A DNA stretch of 40,039 nt from Mycolicibacterium sp. BiH015 (lineage in GTDB: Bacteria > Actinomycetota > Actinomycetes > Mycobacteriales > Mycobacteriaceae). The stretch is from the NCBI RefSeq assembly GCF_027706845.1, contig NZ_JAQGCZ010000026.1, positions 1-40,039 on the forward strand. Reading direction: 5' to 3'. A model generated the notes under the pieces. It was not told the origin of the DNA and searched no databases. It worked only from the letters and a program-made list of their open reading frames with translations. The translations under genes and the position numbers were made by a program. This document shows positions 16,694 through 24,929 of this stretch, in pieces (position 1 is the stretch's first letter; each line of letters opens with the position of its first letter).

Positions 16694-17558
16694 ACTGGCA
16701 GATGTCGGTGTAGCCCTCACGGAACAGGTCCGCGCAGCCGGTCAGATACTTCATGTACCGGTCGTAGACCTCTTCGGACTGGATGGCGATCGCCTCGTCC
16801 TTGTGCTTCTGCAGCGCGTCGGCCCAGATGTCCAATGTCCTGGCATAGTGCTCCCGCAGCCGCTGTTCGCGGGTGAGGCGGAAGCCCGCCTTGCCGGCGT
16901 GCTCGGCCACTGTGGTGGGCTTCGGCAAATCTCCGCCGGGGAAGATCTCGTCCATGATGAACTTCGAGAACCGCAGGAGCTTCATCGTCAGCGGCAGCCC
17001 GCGTTCGGCGAACTCTTCGTCGCTGGGCTTGATGATGGTGTGCAGCATCATCACGCCGTCATCGGGCAGCACCTGGTAGGCGCGTTTGAAGAATTCGTCG
17101 TAGCGGTCGCGGCCGAAGTGCTCGAACGCGCCGATCGAGACGATCCGGTCGACGGGCTCGTCGAACTGCTCCCAGCCCTCCAGCAGCACCTTCTTGCTGC
17201 GCTTGCTGTCGCTGGCCTCGAGCGCCTTCTGGACGTGTGCCTGCTGGTTGCGGCTCAACGTCAGGCCGATCACATTCACGTCGTACTTCTCGATGGCGCG
17301 TAGCAAAGTCGCGCCCCAGCCGCAGCCGATGTCGAGGAGCGTCATGCCGGGTTCGAGGCCCAGTTTGCCCAGCGACAGGTCGATCTTCGCGCGCTGGGCC
17401 TCTTCGAGCGTCATGTCGTCGCGCTCGAAGTATGCGCAGCTGTAGGTCTGCGTCGGATCGAGAAAAAGCCGGTAGAAGTCGTCTGACAAGTCGTAATGCG
17501 ACTGGATGTCCTCGAAGTGAGGCTGCAGATCCGCAGGGCCGCTCGGAGTTTCTGGCAA
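16677..17558 (-). CDS. Cyclopropane/methoxy mycolic acid S-adenosylmethionine methyltransferase (CmaA/MmaA family)
   Basis: These enzymes add methylene or methyl groups from SAM to double bonds in meromycolate chains. The 293-aa protein has the family hallmarks: DIQSHYDLSDDFYRLFLDP, QTYSCAYFERDDMTLEEAQ, the SAM-binding LLDIGCGWGATLLRAIEKYD, IVSIGAFEHFG with the bicarbonate-site glutamate, and the C-terminal YMKYLTGCADLFREGY. It is closest in feel to MmaA2/CmaA2-type proteins, but the exact modification cannot be assigned by eye. The start is a TTG at 17558, supported by AAAGG placed 8 nt upstream. The 3' end overlaps the ureohydrolase gene by 17 bp. The 251-bp upstream gap also carries the leader of the small genes on the other strand. 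Confidence 0.93.
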   Translation of the reverse strand: MPETPSGPADLQPHFEDIQSHYDLSDDFYRLFLDPTQTYSCAYFERDDMTLEEAQRAKIDLSLGKLGLEPGMTLLDIGCGWGATLLRAIEKYDVNVIGLTLSRNQQAHVQKALEASDSKRSKKVLLEGWEQFDEPVDRIVSIGAFEHFGRDRYDEFFKRAYQVLPDDGVMMLHTIIKPSDEEFAERGLPLTMKLLRFSKFIMDEIFPGGDLPKPTTVAEHAGKAGFRLTREQRLREHYARTLDIWADALQKHKDEAIAIQSEEVYDRYMKYLTGCADLFREGYTDICQFTLEK

Positions 17559-17652
17559 AGTACAGACCTTTGGGATTGAAGATTCTGGTCGGTTTACAGG
17601 ACCCCCGGGTTTGGAGGCCTAGTCAGTCCCGCTGTTCGCGCAGTTTACGCAG

Positions 17653-17713
17653 CGTACCCGAGAGGTACGTGAATGGGTGAATCCCCGGCTCACGCCCGTA
17701 GCAACGACAGGAG
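17653..17713 (+). promoter_or_regulatory. Possible structured 5' leader upstream of the small acidic protein genes
   Basis: The sequence can form a hairpin CGTACC-cgaga-GGTACG (17653-17669). A second bulged stem is possible between GGGTGA and TCACGCCC shortly after, followed by GTAGC and the AGGAG ribosome site at 17709-17713. Short pieces (GGGTGAATCC, CGTAGC) recall actinobacterial c-di-AMP riboswitches, but the highly conserved blocks of that class are not found. It may be a structured leader or a chance fold. Confidence 0.25.
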
Positions 17714-17720
17714 ACGACAG

Positions 17721-17813
17721 ATGGGACAGGTCGCCCGGCTCTGCGGCAGCGCTGACGGACATGATGGTGCCTATCGTGTGACGTGCCGCCCCAACAACGG
17801 AGGTTCCCGATGA
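17721..17813 (+). CDS. Candidate 30-aa leader ORF translationally linked to the next gene
   Basis: An ATG at 17721 has AGGAG 7 nt upstream and opens a 30-codon frame encoding MGQVARLCGSADGHDGAYRV followed by TCRPNNGGSR. Its TGA stop overlaps the ATG of the following 70-aa gene as ATGA, the classical arrangement for translational coupling. The ribosome site of the 70-aa gene (CGGAGG) lies inside the last codons of this ORF. The peptide has two cysteines and no recognisable family. The ribosome site and the exact stop-start overlap support it; the small size and lack of codon evidence keep it a candidate. Confidence 0.4.
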   Translation: MGQVARLCGSADGHDGAYRVTCRPNNGGSR

Positions 17814-18022
17814 CGACACCTGACCGCAGCCCGTTCGGCGACGTGCCGGAGGCCTCCGAAGCCGACCTCGCCGAACAGCAGCGCGCAGTCGCCGACGTCG
17901 ACGAGGATTCGTGGCAGGACGCCCAGCGCGTCGGCCTGGACCGCGACTGGCAGGCCAACGAGGCCGATCTCGTCGAGCAGTCGCTCGTGGTACCCGACGA
18001 CGACACGGAGTTCGATCGCTGA
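17810..18022 (+). CDS. Small acidic conserved-type protein with internal repeat
   Basis: A 70-aa, strongly acidic protein of unknown function. It contains two copies of a short motif: ASEADLAEQQRAVADVDED near the N-terminus and ANEADLVEQSLVVPDDDTE at the C-terminus, joined by a segment with WQDAQRVGLDRDWQ. Repeats of the form EADxxEQ are common in small actinobacterial proteins of unknown role. The ATG at 17810 is supported by CGGAGG 7 nt upstream and overlaps the stop of the candidate leader ORF. No signal peptide or membrane segment is visible, so it is probably cytoplasmic. Confidence 0.75.
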   Translation: MTTPDRSPFGDVPEASEADLAEQQRAVADVDEDSWQDAQRVGLDRDWQANEADLVEQSLVVPDDDTEFDR

Positions 18023-18155
18023 CAGGCAGCGCTCGACCGCTCGTTGGCTGGACGCATCAGGGTCGCGGCCTGGGCCCCGAGATGGAGAGGGCGGAGCCCG
18101 AGAGTTAGGTGTCGAGGCGTGATTGCTGCTCTGGCGGGGCGGGTATCTCGCATCG

Positions 18156-18551
18156 GTGACTGACGCGAGTGATGCCACGGTGGATGCCGTCGGCAAGGTG
18201 ACCGAAGCACTGGAGTTCGTTGAGCGGGCCCGTGGCCATCTGTATTCGTTCCATCAGCTGATGGGGCACGCCGACCTGTTGCTCGGGGAAGCCTGCGATG
18301 CGTTGCGCGAGGCAGGCGACGAGGCTGTCGCCGAGAGGTTGAGCACCGAACTGGTCGGGCGCAACGTGTTGCAGGGCCGGTGGACGTTTCAGGTCGTCGA
18401 GGAGTTCGACGATTCCTACTGGTCGGTGTTCCGCGAGCACGAGCGCCGCGTGCGCGAGGAGTTGCTCGGCGGTGCTCGTCATCTGCACGAGGCGCGGATG
18501 AAGGAAGACCGTCGGACACACGGCAGAAAGGGGCATGAAGCCCGGCCGTGA
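18156..18551 (+). CDS. Small helical hypothetical protein
   Basis: A 131-aa protein without a recognised domain. It is rich in Glu, Arg, Ala and Leu, with predicted long helices (ATVDAVGKVTEALEFVERAR, ACDALREAGDEAVAERLSTE and ERRVREELLGGARHLHEARM). A Trp/Phe-containing middle part includes GRWTFQVVEEFDDSYWSVF. I chose the GTG at 18156. The frame opens 11 codons earlier, but neither start has a strong ribosome site. The P450 gene begins 18 bp downstream in the same direction, so they may share a transcript. The preceding 133 bp hold nothing I can identify. Confidence 0.65.
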   Translation: MTDASDATVDAVGKVTEALEFVERARGHLYSFHQLMGHADLLLGEACDALREAGDEAVAERLSTELVGRNVLQGRWTFQVVEEFDDSYWSVFREHERRVREELLGGARHLHEARMKEDRRTHGRKGHEARP

Positions 18552-18569
18552 GGCCTACGCTTGTGCCGC

Positions 18570-19865
18570 ATGGGTGTTGAATTGGGCGGTGTCACCCGTG
18601 TCAACGGGATCGCCCCGCCGGAGGTGCCGCTGGCCGACGTCGATCTGGGCTCTTGGGACTTCTGGGGTCTCGACGACGACATGCGCGACGGCGCGTTCGC
18701 GACGCTGCGCCGCGAGGCGCCGATTTCCTTCCACCAGTCCTATGTGGTTGACGCAGAGGCCCAGGTTGCCGGGCATTGGGCGCTGACTCGTTACGACGAC
18801 GTGTTCTATGCGAGCAGGCATCCCGAGCTGTTCAGCTCGGCGCTCGGTATCACGGTGGGTGATCAAACTCCGGAGCTGGCCGAGTATTTCGGTTCGATGA
18901 TCGCGATGGACGATCCGCGGCACACCCGGCTCCGCAATATCGTGCGCAGCGCGTTCACACCCAGAGTCCTCGCCCTGATCGAGGACTCGGTGCGTCTGCG
19001 TGCTCGCAGCCTGGTCGAGGACATGATCGCCGCGCATCCCGACGGCCGGGGGGAGCTCGTCGCGGAACTGGCAGGACCTCTGCCTCTTCAGATCATCTGC
19101 GACATGATGGGCATCCCGGAGCAGGACCACCAGAAGATCTTCCACTGGACGAATGTGATCCTCGGCTTCGGCGATCCCGACATTGCCACCGATTTCGACG
19201 AATTCGTTTCCGTGGCAATGGGTATCGGCGCGTACGCCACCGAGCTCGCCGATGACCGCCGAGTCAACCCCGGCGGGGATCTGACCACTGCGTTGGTCGC
19301 CGCCGAGCTCGACGGTGAGCGGCTGACGTCGGCCGAGGTGGCCTCGTTCTTCATCCTGTTGGTGGTGGCGGGCAACGAGACGACCCGCAACGCGATCAGC
19401 CATGGAGTGCTGGCACTGAGCCGTTATCCCGAGGAGCGGAGTCGGTGGTGGTCGGATTATTCAGGCTTGGCGCCTACGGCGGTGGAAGAGATCGTCCGTT
19501 GGGCCTCCCCTGTTGCGTACATGCGCCGCACCGCCACCGAGGACATCGAGATGAGAGGCGTGAAAATCGCTGCTGGGGACAAGGTTTCGCTGTGGTATGG
19601 CTCGGCCAACCGTGACGAATCGAAGTTCGCCGATCCGTGGCGGTTCGATGTGAGCCGCCACCCGAATCCCCATGTGGGGTTCGGGGGCGGCGGCGCTCAC
19701 TTCTGCCTGGGCGCCAATCTCGCGCGCCGAGAGATCACTGTGGCTTTCGAGGAATTGCACCGACGGGTTCCCGACATCCAGGCGACCACCGAGCCGGATC
19801 TGCTGCACTCGGCATTCATCCACGGCATCAAGACGCTGCCGGTGACCTGGACGCCGCCGTCCTAG
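18570..19865 (+). CDS. Cytochrome P450
   Basis: A soluble bacterial-type P450 monooxygenase of 431 aa. The haem-thiolate cysteine (about residue 379) is in FGGGGAHFCLGANLAR. The I-helix oxygen-activation motif is VVAGNETTRNAISHG, the K-helix ExxR is in EEIVRWASPVAYMRRTA, and the substrate-side region has MDDPRHTRLRNIVRSAFTPR. The layout resembles mycobacterial CYPs that hydroxylate lipids or sterols, such as the CYP125/142/124 group, but the subfamily cannot be named by eye. No ferredoxin or reductase gene is adjacent. The ATG at 18570 is preferred over a TTG three codons upstream. Its TAG stop lies within a CTAG that is also the stop of the gene on the opposite strand. Confidence 0.93.
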   Translation: MGVELGGVTRVNGIAPPEVPLADVDLGSWDFWGLDDDMRDGAFATLRREAPISFHQSYVVDAEAQVAGHWALTRYDDVFYASRHPELFSSALGITVGDQTPELAEYFGSMIAMDDPRHTRLRNIVRSAFTPRVLALIEDSVRLRARSLVEDMIAAHPDGRGELVAELAGPLPLQIICDMMGIPEQDHQKIFHWTNVILGFGDPDIATDFDEFVSVAMGIGAYATELADDRRVNPGGDLTTALVAAELDGERLTSAEVASFFILLVVAGNETTRNAISHGVLALSRYPEERSRWWSDYSGLAPTAVEEIVRWASPVAYMRRTATEDIEMRGVKIAAGDKVSLWYGSANRDESKFADPWRFDVSRHPNPHVGFGGGGAHFCLGANLARREITVAFEELHRRVPDIQATTEPDLLHSAFIHGIKTLPVTWTPPS

Positions 19866-20329
19866 CGGGTGCCGAGGTCGGGACGCATCCGCTCGGCGTC
19901 GGCGTTGTGGTAGTTACCCTGTCCTGCAGTGTCGTCGCGGATGCCGTCCCGGACGTCCTTTTGCCCGTTCGTGTCGTCGTGCTTCACCCGGGGGTCGAGC
20001 TTGTCGGCGTGCTGACGGCGTTCGTTGAGGTGCTCCTGCGAGCTGGTCAGCGCATCGCGACGGCTGGCCGCGGTGTCGGCGAGCCGGGCGGCCTCGGCCG
20101 CCTTCGCTTCGGCTTCAGCCTGAGCTGCACGAGCTTTCGCTTCGGTCTCCTCGACGATGGAGGCCTGACGCTCCACCCGCTGGGTGTCGTGGTGGACCTC
20201 TTTCCGGATGCGATCAGCTTCCTGCGCGCGGCGGCGGTTCCGGGTTTTGCGCCCCGCCAGCACGACGGCGGCGATCAGGATGATCGCGACGACAGCGACC
20301 ACGATCCATACGACATTGGTGGTATCCAT
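19862..20329 (-). CDS. Single-pass membrane protein with Ala/Glu-rich coiled coil
   Basis: The 155-aa protein begins with a transmembrane helix (VVWIVVAVVAIILIAAVVLA, residues about 6-25). A basic anchor KTRNRRRAQEADRIRKE comes next, so the rest should lie in the cytoplasm. The middle is a long coiled coil built of Ala, Glu, Lys and Arg (EETEAKARAAQAEAEAKAAE), followed by a charged tail. I do not recognise a named family; similar short proteins are common in mycobacteria. AAGGA lies 6 nt before the ATG at 20329. The stop shares four bases with the convergent P450 stop. Confidence 0.75.
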   Translation of the reverse strand: MDTTNVVWIVVAVVAIILIAAVVLAGRKTRNRRRAQEADRIRKEVHHDTQRVERQASIVEETEAKARAAQAEAEAKAAEAARLADTAASRRDALTSSQEHLNERRQHADKLDPRVKHDDTNGQKDVRDGIRDDTAGQGNYHNADAERMRPDLGTR

Positions 20330-20418
20330 GGCGATTCCTTCGCTCGCGGGGGCGGTCGCGGTTGACGACCCCGTCGATCGCCGGATGCCCGGGCGGTGAT
20401 GTGCCTAAACCGCGGCTG

Positions 20419-20829
20419 TCACAGGGTGGCGGTGAGCGGTCCGTTCTCGTTGCAGACCGTTTGCGGCGGGTTCCCGGTCGATGCGCATCCGCGACCGGTC
20501 GCGGTGTAGGTGGCGCCCGGTCGGTAGGGCTGGAAAAACACCTGCGCGGGCAGGATGCCGCGCCCTTGTGTGCATTGGCCGGGTCCGTCGGCGCCCTGCA
20601 TCTGGATGCAGGCCGCCGTCTCGAAGGTGGTGGCTCCGTCGCATGCCCCGACGTTGAGGGTGGCGGTGACCATGTCGGTTCCCGAGACGTTCACGACGCT
20701 GGGTGCCGACAGCTCGTAATTGCAGCCCGCGCCGGCCGGTGGCGTCGGCTCCGGCTGCGCGCCCGCGACCGCTGAGGCGGGTCCCAGCAGTGACACGGCG
20801 GCGACCAGGACGGCGAACGTGCGGAGCAT
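20419..20829 (-). CDS. Small secreted cysteine-containing protein, unknown function
   Basis: A 136-aa protein with a clear signal peptide (residues 1-24, cleavage near AVAGA). The mature part contains seven cysteines, in segments such as GAGCNYELSAPSVV, NVGACDGATTFETAACIQM, GPGQCTQG, RGCASTG and QTVCNENG, so up to three disulfides are likely. The predicted fold is beta-rich. No family is recognised; it looks like the numerous small exported mycobacterial proteins. The ATG at 20829 follows AGGA closely. It is on the same strand as the glycosyltransferase gene, whose stop is 50 bp downstream of this start. Confidence 0.72.
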   Translation of the reverse strand: MLRTFAVLVAAVSLLGPASAVAGAQPEPTPPAGAGCNYELSAPSVVNVSGTDMVTATLNVGACDGATTFETAACIQMQGADGPGQCTQGRGILPAQVFFQPYRPGATYTATGRGCASTGNPPQTVCNENGPLTATL

Positions 20830-20878
20830 TCCTGGATCGTAGAGCAGTGCCGGGCGCGGGCACCGGCGATCGGCCGGG

Positions 20879-21985
20879 CTAGCGGACCTGCAGGGCGCTG
20901 AGCATTCCCGCGGCCGATCGCGGCCAGGTGAACTGTTCTGCCCGTCGTCTCGCGGAATGGCGCCGCTGAGACTCAGGCCGGGCCATCAGCGTCGTGACGG
21001 CGTGCGCGATGGCACGGGGGTCGTTGTCTGCGGTCGCGCCACTGTCGTGGGTGAGGATCTCGGCGAGCGCCGAGGTCCGCGACACCACGGCGGGTGTGCC
21101 GCAGGCCAGCGCCTCCAGTGCCGCCAGGCCGAAAGTCTCGTGGGGGCCGGGGGCCAGGGCGATGTCGGCGCTGGCGAGGATGCCCGCAACGGTGTCGCGG
21201 CAACCGATGTAGCCGGTGAAGTCGACGGGTAGTCGCCCTGCCTGCCGTTCCAGCCGGGCCCGCAGAGGCCCCTCCCCCACGACCACCAGCCTGGCGTCGA
21301 CACCTGAATCGCATAGTGCGGCAACGGCATCGATGCTGCGATGGGGATGTTTCTCCACCGAGAGCCTGCCGCAGTGCACCAACAGGAGTTGATCCGGCCC
21401 CGCCCACCGTTCGCGTACCGCCGCCGAACGCCAGCGCGGGTGGTATTGGTCGAGGTCGACTCCGAGTGGCACCGTCATGAGGTTGGTCGCGCCGATGCGG
21501 TCGAACTCCTCGCGCGCGAATGCGGTGGTGCACACGACGGCGTCGTAATTGGCCGCCGTGCGGCGGTTGGCCACGTCGGCGACCGCACGGGCCACCGGCA
21601 TCGGAAGTATCTGTGCGGCAAGGCGATCCAGCCGCTCATGGGAAATCATGACGGTGGACACGCCGTGCCGCTGTCCCCACGGTCCCAGCGACCGCAGTGT
21701 GAGCCGGTCGGAGACCTCCAGCGCGTCGGGCCGAAGCTGTTCCAGCAGAGTTGTCACCGGCCGTGGATGCACCGCGCGATAGCCGCCCGTGAACGGGATG
21801 AGGCGTGCGGGCAGGCTGACGCGAACGACGCCCGACGGAAGTGTGGTCCACTCCTGATGGCGTCCGGGCACGATCAGAAAGACCTTGTGACCTGCGGCGC
21901 AGTACTCGGCGCCCAGTCGGTCGACGGCGGTGCGTAGCCCGCCCGAGCGCGGGCCGTAGAAGTTCGCCACCTGAACGACCCGCAT
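20879..21985 (-). CDS. GT4-family mannosyltransferase, PimC-like
   Basis: A GT-B fold glycosyltransferase of 368 aa. The N-terminus MRVVQVANFYGPRSGGLRTA, with ALEVSDRLTLRSLG and VVCTTAFAREEFDRIGATN, closely recalls the PimC protein described from M. tuberculosis CDC1551, a GDP-mannose-dependent transferase of phosphatidylinositol mannoside synthesis. The donor-binding C-terminal domain has VHCGRLSVEKHPHRSIDA and the GT4 EX7E region in GPHETFGLAALEALACG. It would act at the inner face of the plasma membrane. The PimC link rests on remembered sequence similarity, so the acceptor should be treated as probable only. PimC is absent from several mycobacteria, which makes its presence useful for typing. 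Confidence 0.85.
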   Translation of the reverse strand: MRVVQVANFYGPRSGGLRTAVDRLGAEYCAAGHKVFLIVPGRHQEWTTLPSGVVRVSLPARLIPFTGGYRAVHPRPVTTLLEQLRPDALEVSDRLTLRSLGPWGQRHGVSTVMISHERLDRLAAQILPMPVARAVADVANRRTAANYDAVVCTTAFAREEFDRIGATNLMTVPLGVDLDQYHPRWRSAAVRERWAGPDQLLLVHCGRLSVEKHPHRSIDAVAALCDSGVDARLVVVGEGPLRARLERQAGRLPVDFTGYIGCRDTVAGILASADIALAPGPHETFGLAALEALACGTPAVVSRTSALAEILTHDSGATADNDPRAIAHAVTTLMARPESQRRHSARRRAEQFTWPRSAAGMLSALQVR

Positions 21986-22087
21986 GGCTGCATCACAGCC
22001 TGTCGGGGTGTTCTGCGGGCAACGGCGGTTCAGCGGGTCGCTGAACAGGAGGTTGCCGGTAACCCCGAGCGCTGGTGAGAAGGGCTG

Positions 22088-23017
22088 CTAGCCCACGTGG
22101 GTGGCCAGCCAATCGAGTGTCCGCGTCCATGCGTCGGCGGCGGCGGTCGGGTCGTAGCGGTCGCCGGTGTCGTTGAAGAACGCGTGGTTGGCGCCGGGCT
22201 CGGTGACGAGCTCATGCACGAGCCCGGCCTTCTCGAGCGCGGCTTTGGCGACGGGTTCGGTGGCGTTGACCCGCTGGTCGAGTTCACCGTAGAAGCCGAG
22301 TACCGCGACATCCTTGGAGCCGGCGAAATCGGGGTTGTCCGGCGTCGGTCCGTAGAAGGGGAAGGCCGCGGAGAGTTCGGGGGTGCCCGCGGCCAGGAGC
22401 CGCCAGACCAGACCGCCGCCCATGCAGAAGCCGATCGCGGCGACTTCGAGGCCGGGCGTGCGGTTGCGCACCTCGGCGATGCCCGACTTCAGGTCCGCGA
22501 CCATGTCTTCGGGTGCCCGGTTGCCGAGAGCCGCCGTCGCCTCGGCCGGATCGGCGAACGTCGCGGTACCGCCCTGCTCTGACAGAAGGTCGATCGCCAG
22601 GCTGGAGTAGCCCGCCCCGGCCAGGCGGCCGGCCACCGACCTCACCCAGTCATTGAGGCCCTTGTTCTCGTGGATGACGAGGATCCCGCCCCGGGGACTC
22701 TCCGCTGCACTCCACGCTCCCTGCAGCTCGCCTCGCGGACCCGCCCATGTCACGGGGGCGGTGGGAAGCGCCTTGTCCATGCCGGGCGGCGGTCCGGCGG
22801 GCGCCGTTGTCGACGGCGCCGGGGACGGCGGTTGGGTCGAGTCCGCCGTGCTCTGGGTCTGTTCCTTGTTCTGGCTGCACGCGGAGATCAGCGCGGTTGC
22901 GGCCGCCGTTCCGACACCGAGCAGCGCCAGCCGGCGCAGGGCTTCCCGCCTGGACAGCAGGCCGTCCACATGGTCGGTGGCGATTTCTTCGGCGATGTAG
23001 CGCTGCAGCGGCGTCAC
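22088..23017 (-). CDS. Dienelactone hydrolase-family lipoprotein (probable Tat export)
   Basis: An alpha/beta hydrolase of 309 aa. The N-terminal part has a twin-arginine motif (SRREALRRLALLG), a hydrophobic stretch and a lipobox ending in LISACSQN, so it is probably exported by Tat and lipid-anchored at the cysteine near residue 47. A Pro/Thr/Ser-rich linker follows. The catalytic domain carries the dienelactone-hydrolase nucleophile Cys in IGFCMGGGLVWRL, an acid in GFYGELDQRVNATE and the histidine in GANHAFFNDTG. The natural substrate is unknown. It is transcribed divergently from the amidohydrolase at 23127. Confidence 0.88.
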   Translation of the reverse strand: MTPLQRYIAEEIATDHVDGLLSRREALRRLALLGVGTAAATALISACSQNKEQTQSTADSTQPPSPAPSTTAPAGPPPGMDKALPTAPVTWAGPRGELQGAWSAAESPRGGILVIHENKGLNDWVRSVAGRLAGAGYSSLAIDLLSEQGGTATFADPAEATAALGNRAPEDMVADLKSGIAEVRNRTPGLEVAAIGFCMGGGLVWRLLAAGTPELSAAFPFYGPTPDNPDFAGSKDVAVLGFYGELDQRVNATEPVAKAALEKAGLVHELVTEPGANHAFFNDTGDRYDPTAAADAWTRTLDWLATHVG

Positions 23018-23091
23018 GACTCAAAAGTACGCGTCTCTGTCCTACGCGTTGTCCGGAGTAGACAGACACGAAAATCTGTTCACCGATTTCG

Positions 23092-23126
23092 TTGACACGT
23101 GACTTCGTGGACTGTTCGATGATGTT
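23092..23126 (+). promoter_or_regulatory. Predicted promoter giving a leaderless mRNA
   Basis: TTGACA (23092-23097) is followed after 17 bp by the weak -10 TTCGAT (23115-23120). The GTG start of the amidohydrolase lies 6 nt after the -10, exactly where transcription should begin. This fits the absence of a Shine-Dalgarno sequence and predicts a leaderless transcript, which is common in mycobacteria. Confidence 0.5.
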
Positions 23127-24929
23127 GTGACATACGACACGATCATCCGCAGCGGTCGCTGGTTCGACGGGACGGGCGCGCCGTCCGCGGTGCGCACCAT
23201 CGGTATTCGAGACGGGCACGTCGCCGCCATCGTCGACGGTGATCTCGACGAGGCCGGCTGCCCGCAGGTGATCGACGCCCACGGTAAGTGGGTGCTGCCC
23301 GGCATCCTCGACATCCACACGCATTACGACGTCGAGGTGCTCGGCGGGCCGTCGCTGTCGGAGTCACTGCGCCACGGAGTAACCACGGTGCTCCTCGGGT
23401 CGTGCTCGTTGTCGACGGTGTACGTCGACGGCGAGGACGCCGGCGACATTTTCGGCAGGGTCGAGGCGATTCCGCGGGAACACGTCATCGCCGCAGTGGA
23501 TCAGCACAAGACCTGGTCCAACGGTGAGGAGTACATCGCGGCGCTCGAATCACGTCCGCTCGGCCCCAATGTCGCGGCGTTCATCGGCCACTCCGACATG
23601 CGGGCGGCGACAATGGGACTCGATCGCGCCACTCGAAAGGACCAGCGCCCGACCAAGGGTGAGCAGGCGCAGATGGAGCGGATGCTCACCGAGGCGTTGC
23701 GGGCCGGATTCGTCGGAATGTCGTCTCAGCAACTGCTTTTCGACAAACTGGACGGCGATGTCTGTCGCTCGCGAACCTTGCCGTCCACCTACGCGAAGCC
23801 CCGCGAACTGCGGCGGCTGAAGTCGCTGCTGCGGCGGTCCGGACGCATCCTGCAGTCCGGGCCCGACATCGAGAACCCGTTGAACGTGGCGTCGCAGGTG
23901 TTTCAATCCCTGGGCATCATCCGCAATCCGCTCAAGACAAGCCTGCTGTCGGCCGCGGACGTCAAGTCGAATCCGTTCGTGGTGAAACTCATGGGACCCC
24001 TTGCGCGACTGGCCAACCGCTTCGGCGGCGACTTCCGGTGGCAGCACCTGCCGGTGCCGTTCGAGGTGTACGCCGACGGCATCGACCTGGTCATCTTCGA
24101 GGAGTTCGGGTCGGGTGCGGCCGCGCTGCATCTCAAGGACGAGGTGGAGCGCAACGCCCTGCTGCGCGACGAGAACTACCGCCGCGCCTTCCGCAAGGAC
24201 TACGACGCAAAGTTCGGGATGCGGGTCTGGCATCGCGACTTCTTCGACGCGACGATCGTCGCCTGCCCCGACACATCGGTCATCGGCAAGTCCTTCGGCG
24301 AGGTCGGCCGGCGCCGGGGCGGTGTGCATCCGGTCGACGCGTTCCTCGACCTGGTGCTCGAGCACGGTAAGGAACTGCGTTGGCGCACCACCATTTCCAA
24401 CCACCGACCGGACGTTCTCAAGAAGCTGGCACGCGATCCCGGCATCCAGATGGGCTTCTCGGACGCCGGCGCCCACCTGCGCAACATGGCCTTCTACAAC
24501 ATGGGCTTGCGCCTGCTGCGTCACGTGCGGGATTCGGGGAGGGCCGGGCAGCCGTTCATGACCGTCGAGCAGGCAGTGCACCGGCTGACCGGTGAGCTGG
24601 CCGACTGGTACCGGATCGACGCGGGCCACCTGCGCCTCGGCGATCGCGCCGACATCGTGATTCTCGACCCCGAGCGGCTCGACGCGACGCTCGACGACTA
24701 CGCCGAGGAACCGGTGGACCAGTACGGCGGACTGTCACGGATGGTGAACCGCAACGATGACACTGTGAAGGCGGTATTCGTCGGCGGCGAGGCGGTGTTC
24801 CTGGACGGCGAACTCACACCCGTCGTGGGATCGCAGCGCACCGGACGCTTTTTGCGCGCCGCCCACAAGGCCCCGGCGCTTGCCGCACGGCCGCAGCCGC
24901 GGAAAGAGGTTCTCGCACATGTCGGTTGA
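23127..24929 (+). CDS. N-acyl-D-amino-acid deacylase-like amidohydrolase (first copy)
   Basis: A 600-aa metal-dependent hydrolase of the amidohydrolase superfamily (D-aminoacylase group). The beta-sandwich N-terminus DTIIRSGRWFDGTGAPSAVR leads to the metal-binding HxH in LPGILDIHTHYDVEVLGG, then HGVTTVLLGSCSLS. Other conserved parts are FIGHSDMRAATMG, the late aspartate in MGFSDAGAHLRNM, and the C-terminal sandwich GHLRLGDRADIVILDPERLD. The family removes acyl groups from D-amino acids or opens cyclic amides; the substrate here is not known. It overlaps the following NTF2-like gene by 11 bp, and a paralogous amidohydrolase comes after that, so the three genes form one unit. The GTG at 23127 has no ribosome site, consistent with the leaderless promoter just upstream. 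Confidence 0.88.
   Translation: MTYDTIIRSGRWFDGTGAPSAVRTIGIRDGHVAAIVDGDLDEAGCPQVIDAHGKWVLPGILDIHTHYDVEVLGGPSLSESLRHGVTTVLLGSCSLSTVYVDGEDAGDIFGRVEAIPREHVIAAVDQHKTWSNGEEYIAALESRPLGPNVAAFIGHSDMRAATMGLDRATRKDQRPTKGEQAQMERMLTEALRAGFVGMSSQQLLFDKLDGDVCRSRTLPSTYAKPRELRRLKSLLRRSGRILQSGPDIENPLNVASQVFQSLGIIRNPLKTSLLSAADVKSNPFVVKLMGPLARLANRFGGDFRWQHLPVPFEVYADGIDLVIFEEFGSGAAALHLKDEVERNALLRDENYRRAFRKDYDAKFGMRVWHRDFFDATIVACPDTSVIGKSFGEVGRRRGGVHPVDAFLDLVLEHGKELRWRTTISNHRPDVLKKLARDPGIQMGFSDAGAHLRNMAFYNMGLRLLRHVRDSGRAGQPFMTVEQAVHRLTGELADWYRIDAGHLRLGDRADIVILDPERLDATLDDYAEEPVDQYGGLSRMVNRNDDTVKAVFVGGEAVFLDGELTPVVGSQRTGRFLRAAHKAPALAARPQPRKEVLAHVG

Noticed and set aside
17620..17715. c-di-AMP (ydaO-type) riboswitch
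   Set aside because: Only fragments such as GGGTGAATCC and CGTAGC are seen; the strongly conserved CAGCTAACCTCG-like block is absent. Kept only as a possible structured leader.
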